A DNA stretch of 64,000 nucleotides, taken from contig JAJEHN010000036.1 in NCBI GenBank assembly GCA_022823665.1, forward strand, positions 62,001 through 126,000, read 5' to 3'. Shown in pieces: positions 18,601 through 26,013 of this stretch. Made by a program: the position numbers and the translations under genes. This stretch comes from Thermoanaerobaculia bacterium. GTDB taxonomy: Bacteria; Acidobacteriota; Thermoanaerobaculia; Multivoradales; Multivoraceae. The stretch's first letter is position 1; every line of letters starts with the position of its first letter. The notes under the pieces were generated by a model. That model made no database searches and had not been told where the DNA came from. It saw only the letters and a list, made by a program, of their open reading frames with translations.

Positions 18601-19107
18601 CTGCTGCGGACGCCGGCGGGCGAACGGGAGCGAACGATGCAGGAGCTTGAACGGACGCTCTCGGGCTTCGGCTTCGACGCCGTTCCCACCGCCCAGCGCC
18701 TCCAGGCGTACCAGGCGGTCGAGAACACCTACCTCGGCACCTTCCAGACCCTGGGCGGCCTCGGCCTGCTGCTCGGCACACTGGGCCTTTCGGTGGTCCT
18801 GCTGCGCAACCTGCTGGAACGCCGCGGCGAACTGGCGACCATGCAGGCGATCGGCTTCTGGCGGCGCGCCCTGGCGTGGCTGGTGGTTGCCGAGAACAGC
18901 CTGCTCCTGGCCGCCGGCGTCACCGTGGGCGCCGCCTCCGCGCTCGTCGCGGTGGGTCCGCACCTCCTGGGCGGGCACGCCCTGGTTCCGTGGGTCTCGC
19001 TTGGCCTCACCCTGCTGCTGGTGCTGGCGGCAGGCACGCTGGCCAGCCTCGCGGCGGTGAGGCGGGTCACTCGGGAAGACCTGCTTCCGGCGCTGCGGGG
19101 TGGCTAG
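15685..19107 (+). CDS. FtsX/MacB-type ABC transporter permease, double-length
   Basis: 1140-residue inner-membrane protein. One N-terminal helix (around 12-32) is followed by a long periplasmic MacB-core-like domain (about 35-520), three helices of a first FtsX unit (about 530-660), further helices (about 680-790), a second periplasmic domain (about 790-1010) and a final FtsX unit of three helices up to LPALRGG. This is the layout of permeases that handle lipoproteins or large periplasmic substrates by mechanotransmission. The ATPase partner is probably the LolD-like protein encoded 3.8 kb upstream. The stop codon is shared with the convergent peptidase gene through a CTAG tetranucleotide at 19104-19107. 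The substrate is unknown. Confidence 0.82.
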   Translation: MSVFASLRHYWRANMAVVLTAAVAASVLTGALMVGDSVRGSLRELTLDRLGGIDYALLGAGFFRERLRDELTVDGQFSAGYGPVSAAILMQGGVVEPESGRRAARVNVQGIDDEFAAFFPGSEEALDLSRREGQLFASLAVNRSLAEALAVGPGDSVVLYLERPSEAPRASLMGEKDPEDQLESVRLSVVSVLDDVGVGSFGLVPHQSQPLVAYARLRDLQRELDRRGLANALLVGELAGAEGGAGADPEAAALDLERWIRAQARAEDFSLAFVEAEDHLRVATSQIVFGEELAAAVEVLAADAGVEALGVSTYLANRTAAENGSAAPYSTIAALDTGRAGELGVLRLADGRPAPALGPGEVLVNTFLAEDLEIGEGDRLALDYFVVGDREQLIERTVQTTVAGVVEMAGWAADRNLTPDFPGVADADNMSDWDPTFPVDLGRIRDRDEAYWDEYRGTPKLFVDLDYGAELWSSRFGLLTSLRLLPAEGSDPARLRIALEAEAPASIALHAAGLAVEPVKAAGLRGATGATDFGGLFIGFSLFLIVSAALLVGLFFRLGTESRASEMGLLLALGHGIRRVRRRFLLEGALLGGAGVLLGLSGAVLYAGAMMAALRTLWRSAVGSSHLYLHVEPLTLALGGAGSLLVVFFAIRGAVGRLAAVSPIRLLRGETAELPPAVSVPGRRARWTRGIAGGLAVALLAGSAAAPASAAAYLFFSGGACLLIAGLAGFTLWLRRRPEAPLRGWSWRAGSSMAAANASLNPGRSLLCAALVASASFVIVAVGAYGLRFGEETRDLDSGAGGFDLVAESDVSILADLTSVEGRYDLGFGREASELVGGNEIVAFRTVPGDDISCLNLFQPERPRLLGAPPEFIERGGFRFQSLVDRAGDNPWALLEEDLGPGVVPAIGDFNSVMWILHSGLGQSIEMETERGETIELRLVGLLRKSVFQSELVISEANLARHFPTRTGASYFLLRTPAGERERTMQELERTLSGFGFDAVPTAQRLQAYQAVENTYLGTFQTLGGLGLLLGTLGLSVVLLRNLLERRGELATMQAIGFWRRALAWLVVAENSLLLAAGVTVGAASALVAVGPHLLGGHALVPWVSLGLTLLLVLAAGTLASLAAVRRVTREDLLPALRGG

Positions 19108-21614
19108 CCCTGGGGTTTCAGGTGGGTCTCGAACAGCTTGAGAATGCGGCGGTACTCGTCGAGCCAGCTTGAGGGTTCGACGAAGCCGTGGGCTTCGGCC
19201 GGGTAGACGGCGAGTTCCCAGTCTTCCTTGCCGAGTTCGATCAGGCGCTGGACGAGGCGGACGGAGTCCTGGAACAGGACGTTGTCGTCCAGCATGCCGG
19301 TGCAGATGAGGAGTGGTTTCCGCAGGCCCTCGGCGAACTCGATCGGCGAACTCCGTTCATAGGCCTCGGGATCGAGTTCCGGCGTGTTCAGGATGTTCGA
19401 CGTGTAGCGGTGGTTGTAGTGGGCCCAGTCCGTCACCGGCCGGAGCGCGGCGCCTGCCGCGAAGAGTTCGGGGCGGCGGAACATCGACATGAAGGTGACG
19501 AAGCCACCGTAGGAGCCGCCGTAGACGCCGATCCGCTCCCGGTCGACGCCGTGCTCGGCGACCAGGTAGTCGATGCCGTCGGCCAGGTCCTCGACCTCGG
19601 GAGTGCCCATCTGGCGGTAGATCGCCGTGCGCCAGTCGCGGCCGTAGCCGGCGGAGGCGCGGAAGTCCATGTCGAGCACGACGTAGCCGCGGCGGGCGAG
19701 CAGGGTGTGGAACATGAACTCCCGGAAGTAGGAGGACCAGCCCTGGTGGGCATTCTGGAGGTAGCCGGCGCCGTGCACGAAAACGACGGCGGGTCGTGGA
19801 GCCTCCGTGGGGCCGGGGGGCACGTAGAGGCGGGCGTGGATCGGGCGTTCGACGTGGGACGAGGGCACCTCGACGAAGCGGGGCCGGACCCAGTCGATGG
19901 CGAGGAACTCGGAGGAAACCGTTTCCGTCAGCCGGATGGCCTCGCCGCCCGGCGAGGCATCCTGGAGCCAGAGTTCGGGCGGCCGGGTGGCGGTGGAGTG
20001 GACGATCAGGAGATGGCGATCGTCCGGCGAGAGCCGGAAGGAGTTGAGCCCGCCGAGTGCGGTGACCTGTTCGATCGCGTTGGCGGCTGATTCCTGGACC
20101 GGCGCGCGGAAGATCTCGAAGACGCCCGGGTGATTCCGGTTCGCCTCGAAGTAGAGAAAGGCGCCGTCGGCCGAGAGCTGGGGTGAACGGACGACGAAGT
20201 CGCCCTCCGTGAGCTGGCGTCGTTCACCGGTTGCCGCGTCCATCAGGTTGAGATGGGAGTAGCCGGTTTCCTCCGACAGGAAGAAGATCGTGCGGTCGTC
20301 GGGCAGCCAGCCGAGGTCGCGAAAGGCGTAGTTGATCCAGGCCGGGTCGGACCTCCGGTGCAGGGGACGCAGTTCGCCGGCTTCGAGGTCGATTCCGGCG
20401 ATCCAGCGGTCCTTGTTGTCCACCGAGTAGACCTGTACGACGGCCCGTGTGCCGTCGCGGTTGAAGGACACCGGGCCGAAGCGGACGGGCCGGGGTCCGG
20501 GCTCGTCCTCGCGGGTCTCCTCGTCCTTCTCCTCGACCGGTTCCGGTCCGGCCTCGGCCTCGTCTTCACCGCCGGGGCTCGGCTTCGCCGCCGCTTCCCG
20601 GGCTTCCTTCCGCTCCCGCGCCGCTTCGCGCAGGTCCGCCAGCGGATCGTCGGCGATCCCCGGCAACACGGCGAGGTCCAGCGTCACTGGTTCCGTCTCG
20701 CCGGCACGCAAGAGGAGCAGCGTCTCGCCCGCAGCCCCCGTCGTGCCGACCTTCGGCCGCACCTCCTCGACGTCGACCATCCCCGTGGCGGTGACGTAGT
20801 TCGGCATCCTGTCGCGGAGACCCTCGTCCCGTTCCTTCGGACGGGTACCCACGACCAGGCGGTCGAGCGCGGGCGACAATGCCGAGCCGGCGACTTCCAC
20901 CTCCTTGCCCAGGTAGTGGGGCAGGGCCGGCCGGCTGGAGTCGCCGGCCTGGCGCTCCCTGAAGACCTCGAGACTCCGTTCCTCACGCTGGCGCCGCAGG
21001 CGCACGATCTCGAGCAGCCGGGGCTGCTGGCGCTCCAGGTAGCCGGCCCTGGCGTCCTGCTCCGAGCGCGCCTGCTCGGGCTCGTCCTCCGTGCGAACGT
21101 CGAACGGCTGCCACAGAAGGCCGGTTTCCCGCTCCCGCACGAACCACTCGCCGGTCCGCCGGAAGGCGAGGTCGCCGCCGGCGGTGAAGAAGGGTGCGCT
21201 TTCCGGGGCGACGGTGCGGGTGATCTGGATCAGTCCGCCGTCACGGTCCAGGTCGCGAACGAAGACGTCGCCGGCCTTGACGAAGGCCCGGCGCCGCCTC
21301 TCGCGGTCCCAGTTTCCGCCGGCGGCGTCCGCACCGGCACGGTCGCCGTCGGAGACCCGGATCGGAGCTCGCGCTTCGAGGTCGACCCGGTAGAGATCAC
21401 GGGCGTCCTCGCCTTCCCGCTTGCGCTGGAAGTAGACGCTGTCGCCGTCGCTGCTCCAGTACGGGCCTTCCGGCTGGCGACCCAGCCAATCGGGATGGGC
21501 CATGATCCGTTCAAGGGTGACATCGTCCTGGGCCCCGAGGGGAAGGACGGGCAGGAGCAGGCCCGCGGCCAGGGCCGCCGTGCCAAAGCGGTACCGGCCT
21601 TGCGGCCGGCGCAT
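19104..21614 (-). CDS. S9 family prolyl oligopeptidase-like peptidase
   Basis: 836-residue exported serine peptidase. The signal peptide is MRRPQGRYRFGTAALAAGLL with cleavage after LGAQ. A WD40-like beta-propeller region (about 40-560) follows, then an alpha/beta-hydrolase domain with the nucleophile S701 in GGSYGGF, Asp776 or Asp777 in MLDDNV and H809 in EAHGFV. Dipeptidyl-peptidase IV and acylaminoacyl peptidase relatives share this layout. A TTG 30 codons upstream would also be in frame, but the ATG gives a proper signal peptide. A charged insert rich in Glu and Lys (about 345-400) interrupts the propeller. It is downstream of, and probably co-transcribed with, a TPR protein. Confidence 0.88.
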   Translation of the reverse strand: MRRPQGRYRFGTAALAAGLLLPVLPLGAQDDVTLERIMAHPDWLGRQPEGPYWSSDGDSVYFQRKREGEDARDLYRVDLEARAPIRVSDGDRAGADAAGGNWDRERRRRAFVKAGDVFVRDLDRDGGLIQITRTVAPESAPFFTAGGDLAFRRTGEWFVRERETGLLWQPFDVRTEDEPEQARSEQDARAGYLERQQPRLLEIVRLRRQREERSLEVFRERQAGDSSRPALPHYLGKEVEVAGSALSPALDRLVVGTRPKERDEGLRDRMPNYVTATGMVDVEEVRPKVGTTGAAGETLLLLRAGETEPVTLDLAVLPGIADDPLADLREAARERKEAREAAAKPSPGGEDEAEAGPEPVEEKDEETREDEPGPRPVRFGPVSFNRDGTRAVVQVYSVDNKDRWIAGIDLEAGELRPLHRRSDPAWINYAFRDLGWLPDDRTIFFLSEETGYSHLNLMDAATGERRQLTEGDFVVRSPQLSADGAFLYFEANRNHPGVFEIFRAPVQESAANAIEQVTALGGLNSFRLSPDDRHLLIVHSTATRPPELWLQDASPGGEAIRLTETVSSEFLAIDWVRPRFVEVPSSHVERPIHARLYVPPGPTEAPRPAVVFVHGAGYLQNAHQGWSSYFREFMFHTLLARRGYVVLDMDFRASAGYGRDWRTAIYRQMGTPEVEDLADGIDYLVAEHGVDRERIGVYGGSYGGFVTFMSMFRRPELFAAGAALRPVTDWAHYNHRYTSNILNTPELDPEAYERSSPIEFAEGLRKPLLICTGMLDDNVLFQDSVRLVQRLIELGKEDWELAVYPAEAHGFVEPSSWLDEYRRILKLFETHLKPQG

Positions 21615-21621
21615 GTAACCA

Positions 21622-21636
21622 GCCGCCTTCGGCGGC
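21622..21636 (-). repeat. GCCGCC-N3-GGCGGC hairpin between TPR and S9 genes
   Basis: Perfect 6-bp stem with a 3-nt loop, 7 nt upstream of the S9 peptidase ATG and about 70 nt after the TPR-gene stop. It could attenuate translation or transcription of the peptidase; no T-run follows in either direction. Confidence 0.35.
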
Positions 21637-21704
21637 AGCGGGTCAGAAGACCCGCGCACCCAGTCGGCGGCCAGGACGGCCGCGAACGGCCGGATGCGCT
21701 GCAA

Positions 21705-22781
21705 CTACAGAGACTCGAAGTACTCGATCATCGCCTGGGCGGTGGCCGCTTCCGGATGGTTGGGCGCCACCTCCAGGAACTTCCTGAAGGTCTCGAGGGC
21801 CTTGTCGTTCTCCGTCTGGGCGGCGTAGCAGAGGCCCAGCATGTTGAGCGCCTCCGGGTGATTCGGGTTGAATCCCACGACCTGCTCCAGCTTCGCCAGG
21901 GCCTCCGGAATGCTGCCGGCGTTGTAGAGGTCGGCCGCCTCGTTGTAGAGGTTCTTGGCCGCTTTTTCCGGATCCGTGTTCTGGAGGGAGGCCAGGGCGG
22001 CCGCGGCCTTGTCGTCCATCCCCAGCGCGTTGTAGCCGGCGTAGAGGATCTGGTTCATGTTCTCCAGGTCCTCTCCCTCCGCGGCCACCTTCTCGGCGTA
22101 CTCCACGGCCCGGACGTGGTCCTCCCGGAACGAGTAGATGCGGGCGAGCCCGCCCATCGCCGAGGTCAGGTCCGCCTTCTTCTCGAGGGCGCTCTGGAAC
22201 ATGAACTCGGCGGTTTCGTAGTCGCCCGAGTTCAGGGCGTTGCTGCCCTGGTTGTAGAGCTTGATCGCGCTGCCGCGGGCCTCGGCCTCCAGGTCCACGG
22301 CCTGGTCGGGCTGCGGAATGCCGGCGGCTTCGAACTGCGCGGCCTGCTGCTTCAGCGCCTCCTCTTCGGAGGTCAGGTTCCAGTCGCCGCCGCCCGGGAG
22401 CTGGCTGAGCCGGGTCTCGTTGCGGGCGGGAATGCGGACGTTGCCCACGCGCCGGGTCACGTAGCCTTCCTTCTTCAGCTCGACGGTGAATCCGCCGCGC
22501 TCGTGCGTGACGACGTTCTTGATCATGATCCGGAACCGGCCGTTCTTCCCGGAGTGGTGCACTTCGCGGAAGGTAGGCGCCTCAGGGTTCGTGAAGATGA
22601 TTTCCACGCCCTCGATCGTTTCTCCAGTCGTGGCGTCGAAGATCTGACCCCAGACGGTGCCGGGGAGCTGCGCCGCCGCGGGGGCGACGAGGGCGAGCGA
22701 AAGGCAGATGCCGAGGGCGGCAGCGAAGAGTCCGGGCCGCGCCGGCTGCTCCAGGGTCCACGGTTCGCGAATCGGCTTCAT
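21705..22781 (-). CDS. Secreted TPR protein with carboxypeptidase-regulatory-like domain
   Basis: 358-residue exported protein. It has a signal peptide (LFAAALGICLSLALVAPAAAQ), an N-terminal beta-sandwich resembling carboxypeptidase-regulatory domains (GTVWGQIFDATTGETIEGV, FTVELKKEGYVTRRVG), and from about residue 170 several TPR repeats ending in HPEALNMLGLCYAAQTENDKALETFRKFLEVAPNHPEAATAQAMI. AAGGAG lies 6 nt before the ATG. It probably scaffolds protein assemblies in the periplasm. It diverges from the CCA-adding enzyme gene, and its stop is 90 nt before the S9 peptidase start on the same strand. Confidence 0.75.
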   Translation of the reverse strand: MKPIREPWTLEQPARPGLFAAALGICLSLALVAPAAAQLPGTVWGQIFDATTGETIEGVEIIFTNPEAPTFREVHHSGKNGRFRIMIKNVVTHERGGFTVELKKEGYVTRRVGNVRIPARNETRLSQLPGGGDWNLTSEEEALKQQAAQFEAAGIPQPDQAVDLEAEARGSAIKLYNQGSNALNSGDYETAEFMFQSALEKKADLTSAMGGLARIYSFREDHVRAVEYAEKVAAEGEDLENMNQILYAGYNALGMDDKAAAALASLQNTDPEKAAKNLYNEAADLYNAGSIPEALAKLEQVVGFNPNHPEALNMLGLCYAAQTENDKALETFRKFLEVAPNHPEAATAQAMIEYFESL

Positions 22782-22875
22782 TGTCTTCTCCTTCGGCCGC
22801 ACGGGCTCATGGCGGATCTGCTGGCGCGCGGCGGGCCTCCTCCCGCCGGCGGACCTCGTTCCCGGAAGGGGCTCG

Positions 22876-22881
22876 TAGAAT
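22876..22881 (+). promoter_or_regulatory. TAGAAT -10 box upstream of cca operon
   Basis: TAGAAT ends 9 nt before the GTG start of the CCA-adding enzyme and no Shine-Dalgarno sequence is present. It is the only promoter-like element seen in the 109-bp spacer to the divergent TPR gene and may drive the long operon that follows. Confidence 0.4.
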
Positions 22882-22890
22882 AACAGAGCC

Positions 22891-24303
22891 GTGGTTGCGG
22901 ATCCTGGCTCTCGCCTCGCGCACCATCCGGCCTGGCCGAGGGTGCTGCAGATCTGCCGGGCCGCGGCGGAGCGGGGCGGCTGCGTCCGTGTGGTGGGCGG
23001 CTCCGTGCGGGACGCGCTCCTCGAAAGGTCGTTCGAGGAGTTCGATCTCGAAGCCTTCGGGATCGAGGCCGACGGTCTCGAGCGGATGCTGGAGGATCTG
23101 GGCCTGCGGGTGGACCGGGTCGGCCGGGCCTTCTCGGTCCTCAAGCTCCGGGGCATCCCCGTCGACATCGCCCTGCCGCGCCGCGAGGTCAGCTTCGGAG
23201 CCGGCCACCGCGACTTCCTGGTTGACGCGGATCCGCACATGAGCGTCGAAGACGCGGCTGCGCGTCGCGACTACACGATCAACGCGATCTCGTACGAACC
23301 GCTGGCCGGCCGCGTCGACGATCCCCTGGGGGGCCGAGGTGACCTCGAGCGCCGGCGGCTTCGCCACGCTTCGCACCGGTTCCCCGAGGATCCGCTCCGG
23401 GTGCTGCGCGGGATGCAGCTCGTGGCCCGCCTGGGGCTCGAAGCGGACCCGGACACCGTACGCCTCTCCTCCGGAATCGGCTGGCGCGAGCTGAGCGTCG
23501 AGCGCGTGTTCGAGGAGTGGCGGAAGCTGCTCGTCCTGGGCGTCGAGATCGGAGGAGGTCTTCGGTTCCTGCAGGCTACCGGGTGGATCGAGGCCTACCC
23601 CGAACTCCAGGCCACCGTCGGTTGCGAGCAGGACCCGGAATGGCATCCCGAGGGCGACGTCTGGACCCACACGGGTCACGTCCTGGACGCTTTCGCGGCC
23701 GAGCGCCTGGGCGAAGCGGAGGAAGACCTGATCGTCGGTCTGGCCTGTCTCTGCCACGATCTGGGGAAGCCCGGCACGACGCGCTTCGTCGACGGCCGGC
23801 TTCGTTCACGGGGCCACGAGGCGGCCGGCGAGGCGCCCACGAGGAGTTTTCTGGCGCGGCTCACGAACCGCCGCGGCCTGGTCGACGACGTGGTGCGGCT
23901 GGTCGTCGACCACCTGAAGCCGCGGCAGCTCTACCAGGGTGGCGCGGGGGACGCCGCGGTGCGCCGGCTGGCCCACCGGGTCAAGCGGATCGACCGGCTG
24001 GTGCGACTTGCCCGCGCGGATGCCCGGGGCCGTCCACCGCTGCCGCCCGCGGATTGCGAGGACTGCGACTGGCTTCTTGCCCGCGCGGAAGCGCTGAGGA
24101 TCAGGGATCAGGCGCCGCGACGCCTCGTCCTCGGCCGCGACCTGATCGACCGCGGTCTGACCCCGGGCCCCGAGATCGGCGACCTGGTCGATCGCTGCTA
24201 TCAGGCGCAACTGGACGGCGCCTTCGAGGGCCGGACGGCGGGTCTCCGGTTCCTCGACTCGCTGCTGCGGCGCCGGGCCACTTCCGGGCGGGCGGAACCA
24301 TGA
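22891..24303 (+). CDS. cca: CCA-adding tRNA nucleotidyltransferase (polyA polymerase family) with HD domain
   Basis: 470-residue enzyme that adds or repairs the 3'-CCA of tRNA. The head has GGSVRD (36-41) and RRDYTINAISYEP, which match nucleotidyltransferase motifs; the RNA-binding region has HRFPEDPLRVLRGMQLVARL; a C-terminal HD phosphohydrolase domain shows HTGHVLD and CHDLGKP. The catalytic acidic pair usually written DxD in a KDFDLEVFG context reads E50-F-D52 here, so the first aspartate is glutamate. It begins with GTG and its stop overlaps the sigma-factor start (ATGA). Polyadenylation activity is an alternative that sequence cannot exclude. Confidence 0.85.
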   Translation: MVADPGSRLAHHPAWPRVLQICRAAAERGGCVRVVGGSVRDALLERSFEEFDLEAFGIEADGLERMLEDLGLRVDRVGRAFSVLKLRGIPVDIALPRREVSFGAGHRDFLVDADPHMSVEDAAARRDYTINAISYEPLAGRVDDPLGGRGDLERRRLRHASHRFPEDPLRVLRGMQLVARLGLEADPDTVRLSSGIGWRELSVERVFEEWRKLLVLGVEIGGGLRFLQATGWIEAYPELQATVGCEQDPEWHPEGDVWTHTGHVLDAFAAERLGEAEEDLIVGLACLCHDLGKPGTTRFVDGRLRSRGHEAAGEAPTRSFLARLTNRRGLVDDVVRLVVDHLKPRQLYQGGAGDAAVRRLAHRVKRIDRLVRLARADARGRPPLPPADCEDCDWLLARAEALRIRDQAPRRLVLGRDLIDRGLTPGPEIGDLVDRCYQAQLDGAFEGRTAGLRFLDSLLRRRATSGRAEP

Positions 24304-25007
24304 CTGGCGCCTCTGGCGGCCGGCCGAGCGAAACAAGGGCCGCCGGCGGGTCGTCCCTGCACCGAGAGGACGATGGCTTGCCAGCACAGAAACCGTCTGA
24401 CCGGGAAGCGATCCGCGAGTCGACCGGTCTTTCCGAAGACGCCGAACTCGTTCGACGTGCGTCGGCGGGTGACTGCAGTGCGTTCGAAGCACTGGTGCTT
24501 CGCTACGAGACACCGCTCCGGAAGCTGGTCTACGGCTACGTACTCAACTGGCAGGTTGCCGAGGACGTGGCGCAGGACGCTTTCCTGCTGGCCTACCGGA
24601 AGCTCGGCGACCTGGGAGAATCGGCCGCGTTCAAGAGCTGGCTCTACCGGATCGCGATCAACCGGGCCCACGACGAGTTGCGCCGGTCGGCGCGTTGGGG
24701 CAGGCGGCTGGACCGGAACGTGGGGGAGGAGGCCCTCGCCGAGTTGCCGGCCGCTGGCGCGGAGTCGGCAGTCGAGTCGCGGCTGCTCCGGCGCGCCCTT
24801 GTGCGCGAGCTGGCGCGGTTGCCGAAGAACCAGCGGACGGCGGTCGTGCTGAAGGACGTGGCGGGAATGAAGTACGTGGAGATTGCGGAGCTTCTGGGCT
24901 GTCCGATCGGTACGGCGCAGATCCGGGTCCATCGGGGCCGTCAGAAGCTCCGCCGCCGGCTCGACGAGCCGGGCAAGGCAGGAGGACGCAGAGGAGGTAC
25001 ACGATGA
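24300..25007 (+). CDS. ECF-type RNA polymerase sigma factor
   Basis: 235-residue sigma-70 family factor. A roughly 45-residue disordered lead is followed by region 2 (ELVRRASAGDCSAFEALVLRYETPLRKLVYGYVLNWQVAEDVAQDAFLLAYRKL) and region 4 with its helix-turn-helix (LARLPKNQRTAVVLKDVAGMKYVEIAELLGCPIGTAQIRVHRGRQKLRRRL). There is no region 3, which defines the ECF class. The ATG overlaps the cca stop, and GAGGAGGT within its 3' end serves the next gene, so translation is coupled across three genes. It probably responds to envelope stress and drives the downstream export genes. Its target promoter could not be identified with confidence. Confidence 0.88.
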   Translation: MTGASGGRPSETRAAGGSSLHREDDGLPAQKPSDREAIRESTGLSEDAELVRRASAGDCSAFEALVLRYETPLRKLVYGYVLNWQVAEDVAQDAFLLAYRKLGDLGESAAFKSWLYRIAINRAHDELRRSARWGRRLDRNVGEEALAELPAAGAESAVESRLLRRALVRELARLPKNQRTAVVLKDVAGMKYVEIAELLGCPIGTAQIRVHRGRQKLRRRLDEPGKAGGRRGGTR

Positions 25008-25426
25008 GGGAGGAGAAGAGGTCGAGTCGTCCGGAGGAGGCCGGAGGCAAGCTCGATGCGCTGTTCGACGGGCTGCGTGAGGAGTGCGCGGCGCCGCCGC
25101 CGGCGCCCGGCTTCCTGGCGGGTTTCAGAGCCCGTCGCGAGGCCTGGCTGGAGCGTGCGGATCAGGCCGCGCCATGGCGGCTTCTTGCCCTGCGCCTGTC
25201 GCCCGTCGGCGCGCTTGCGGCCGGCGCGGCGCTGGTCATGACGATCGGTACGGGCGCTCAGCCCATGGAACCGGAAGCTCTTCCGGAGCTATCCGTTGCA
25301 GCGGAGTACCCTGACCCGTTCGCGGCGGGGCTGGAAGAGGCCGGGGTAGCGACCGCTGCCATGACGGACGATGACGCCGGCTATGAACTCGTGGCCGTGC
25401 TCTACGAGCCGATGGGGACACGGTGA
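25004..25426 (+). CDS. Anti-sigma-factor-like single-pass membrane protein
   Basis: 140-residue protein encoded directly after an ECF sigma factor (ATGA overlap, GAGGAGGT box). A cytoplasmic helical segment of about 60 residues (KLDALFDGLREECAAPPPAPGFLAGFRARREAWLER) precedes one transmembrane helix (LRLSPVGALAAGAALVMTIG) and a short acidic periplasmic tail. Size, topology and position match membrane anti-sigma factors, but the zinc-binding HxxxCxxC motif of the ZAS group is absent. The assignment therefore rests mainly on context. Confidence 0.55.
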   Translation: MREEKRSSRPEEAGGKLDALFDGLREECAAPPPAPGFLAGFRARREAWLERADQAAPWRLLALRLSPVGALAAGAALVMTIGTGAQPMEPEALPELSVAAEYPDPFAAGLEEAGVATAAMTDDDAGYELVAVLYEPMGTR

Positions 25427-26013
25427 TGGCCAACGGCTCCATGAAGATGTGGATGGGCCTCGCCCTGGGTTCGGTGCTGGTCGTCGGGGTCTCGGCCGGT
25501 CTCGTGGCGGATCGGCTTCTTGCCGAACGGAGCACGGTCGATACGGAGCCGAAGACCTCGTCGCGGACGCACGACGATCGGCGGTCGATGTTTCATTTCG
25601 ACTGCCGGGGTTGGGAAGAGGAGCAGGCCGAAGCGACCGCGAGCCCGCCCGGGGAAGGGCAGGCCGACGCGGTGGACCCGGTTTCGTACGACGAGTACAG
25701 GTCGAAGGTGACCCACCGCATGGCGCGCCGCCTGGAGCTGGATGCCGAACAGATCGAGGCGCTGGAGCCCATCGTCGGCGAGGCGATGGAGCGAGGGCGG
25801 CTCTACTGGACCGGAGCACGCGACGAGTTCTGCGCGATGCAGAGGGACTTCCACCGGCAGGTGGGCGCACTCCTCCGTCCGGACCAGGCCGTCCTCTTCG
25901 ACGAGATGAGCGAGGAGTTGTGGAAGCGGGGACGGCGCCATGACGGGCGAGGCCGTGACGGCAGCGGACGCGACCGCCATCAGGAAGACGGCTCGCCGGA
26001 GGCGTGCCGATGA
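25426..26013 (+). CDS. CpxP/Spy-like periplasmic stress sensor protein
   Basis: 195-residue membrane-anchored protein. One N-terminal helix (MWMGLALGSVLVVGVSAGLVADRLL) is followed by an acidic linker and a helical core (YRSKVTHRMARRLELDAEQIEALEPIVGEAMERGRLYW...FHRQVGALLRPDQAVLFDEM). The core has the helix pattern and the LxPxQ-type turns of the CpxP/Spy/CnrX (heavy-metal resistance sensor) group. The tail is rich in Arg, Asp and His (RRHDGRGRDGSGRDRHQ) and could bind metal. The ATG overlaps the previous stop (TGATG), and the stop overlaps the RND start (ATGA). It may sense envelope or metal stress and signal to the anti-sigma protein. Confidence 0.6.
   Translation: MANGSMKMWMGLALGSVLVVGVSAGLVADRLLAERSTVDTEPKTSSRTHDDRRSMFHFDCRGWEEEQAEATASPPGEGQADAVDPVSYDEYRSKVTHRMARRLELDAEQIEALEPIVGEAMERGRLYWTGARDEFCAMQRDFHRQVGALLRPDQAVLFDEMSEELWKRGRRHDGRGRDGSGRDRHQEDGSPEACR

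Noticed and set aside
20253..22883. Long plus-strand frame opposite the S9 peptidase and TPR genes
   Set aside because: Low-complexity Gly/Val/Arg/Asp-rich translation complementary to well-supported minus-strand genes.
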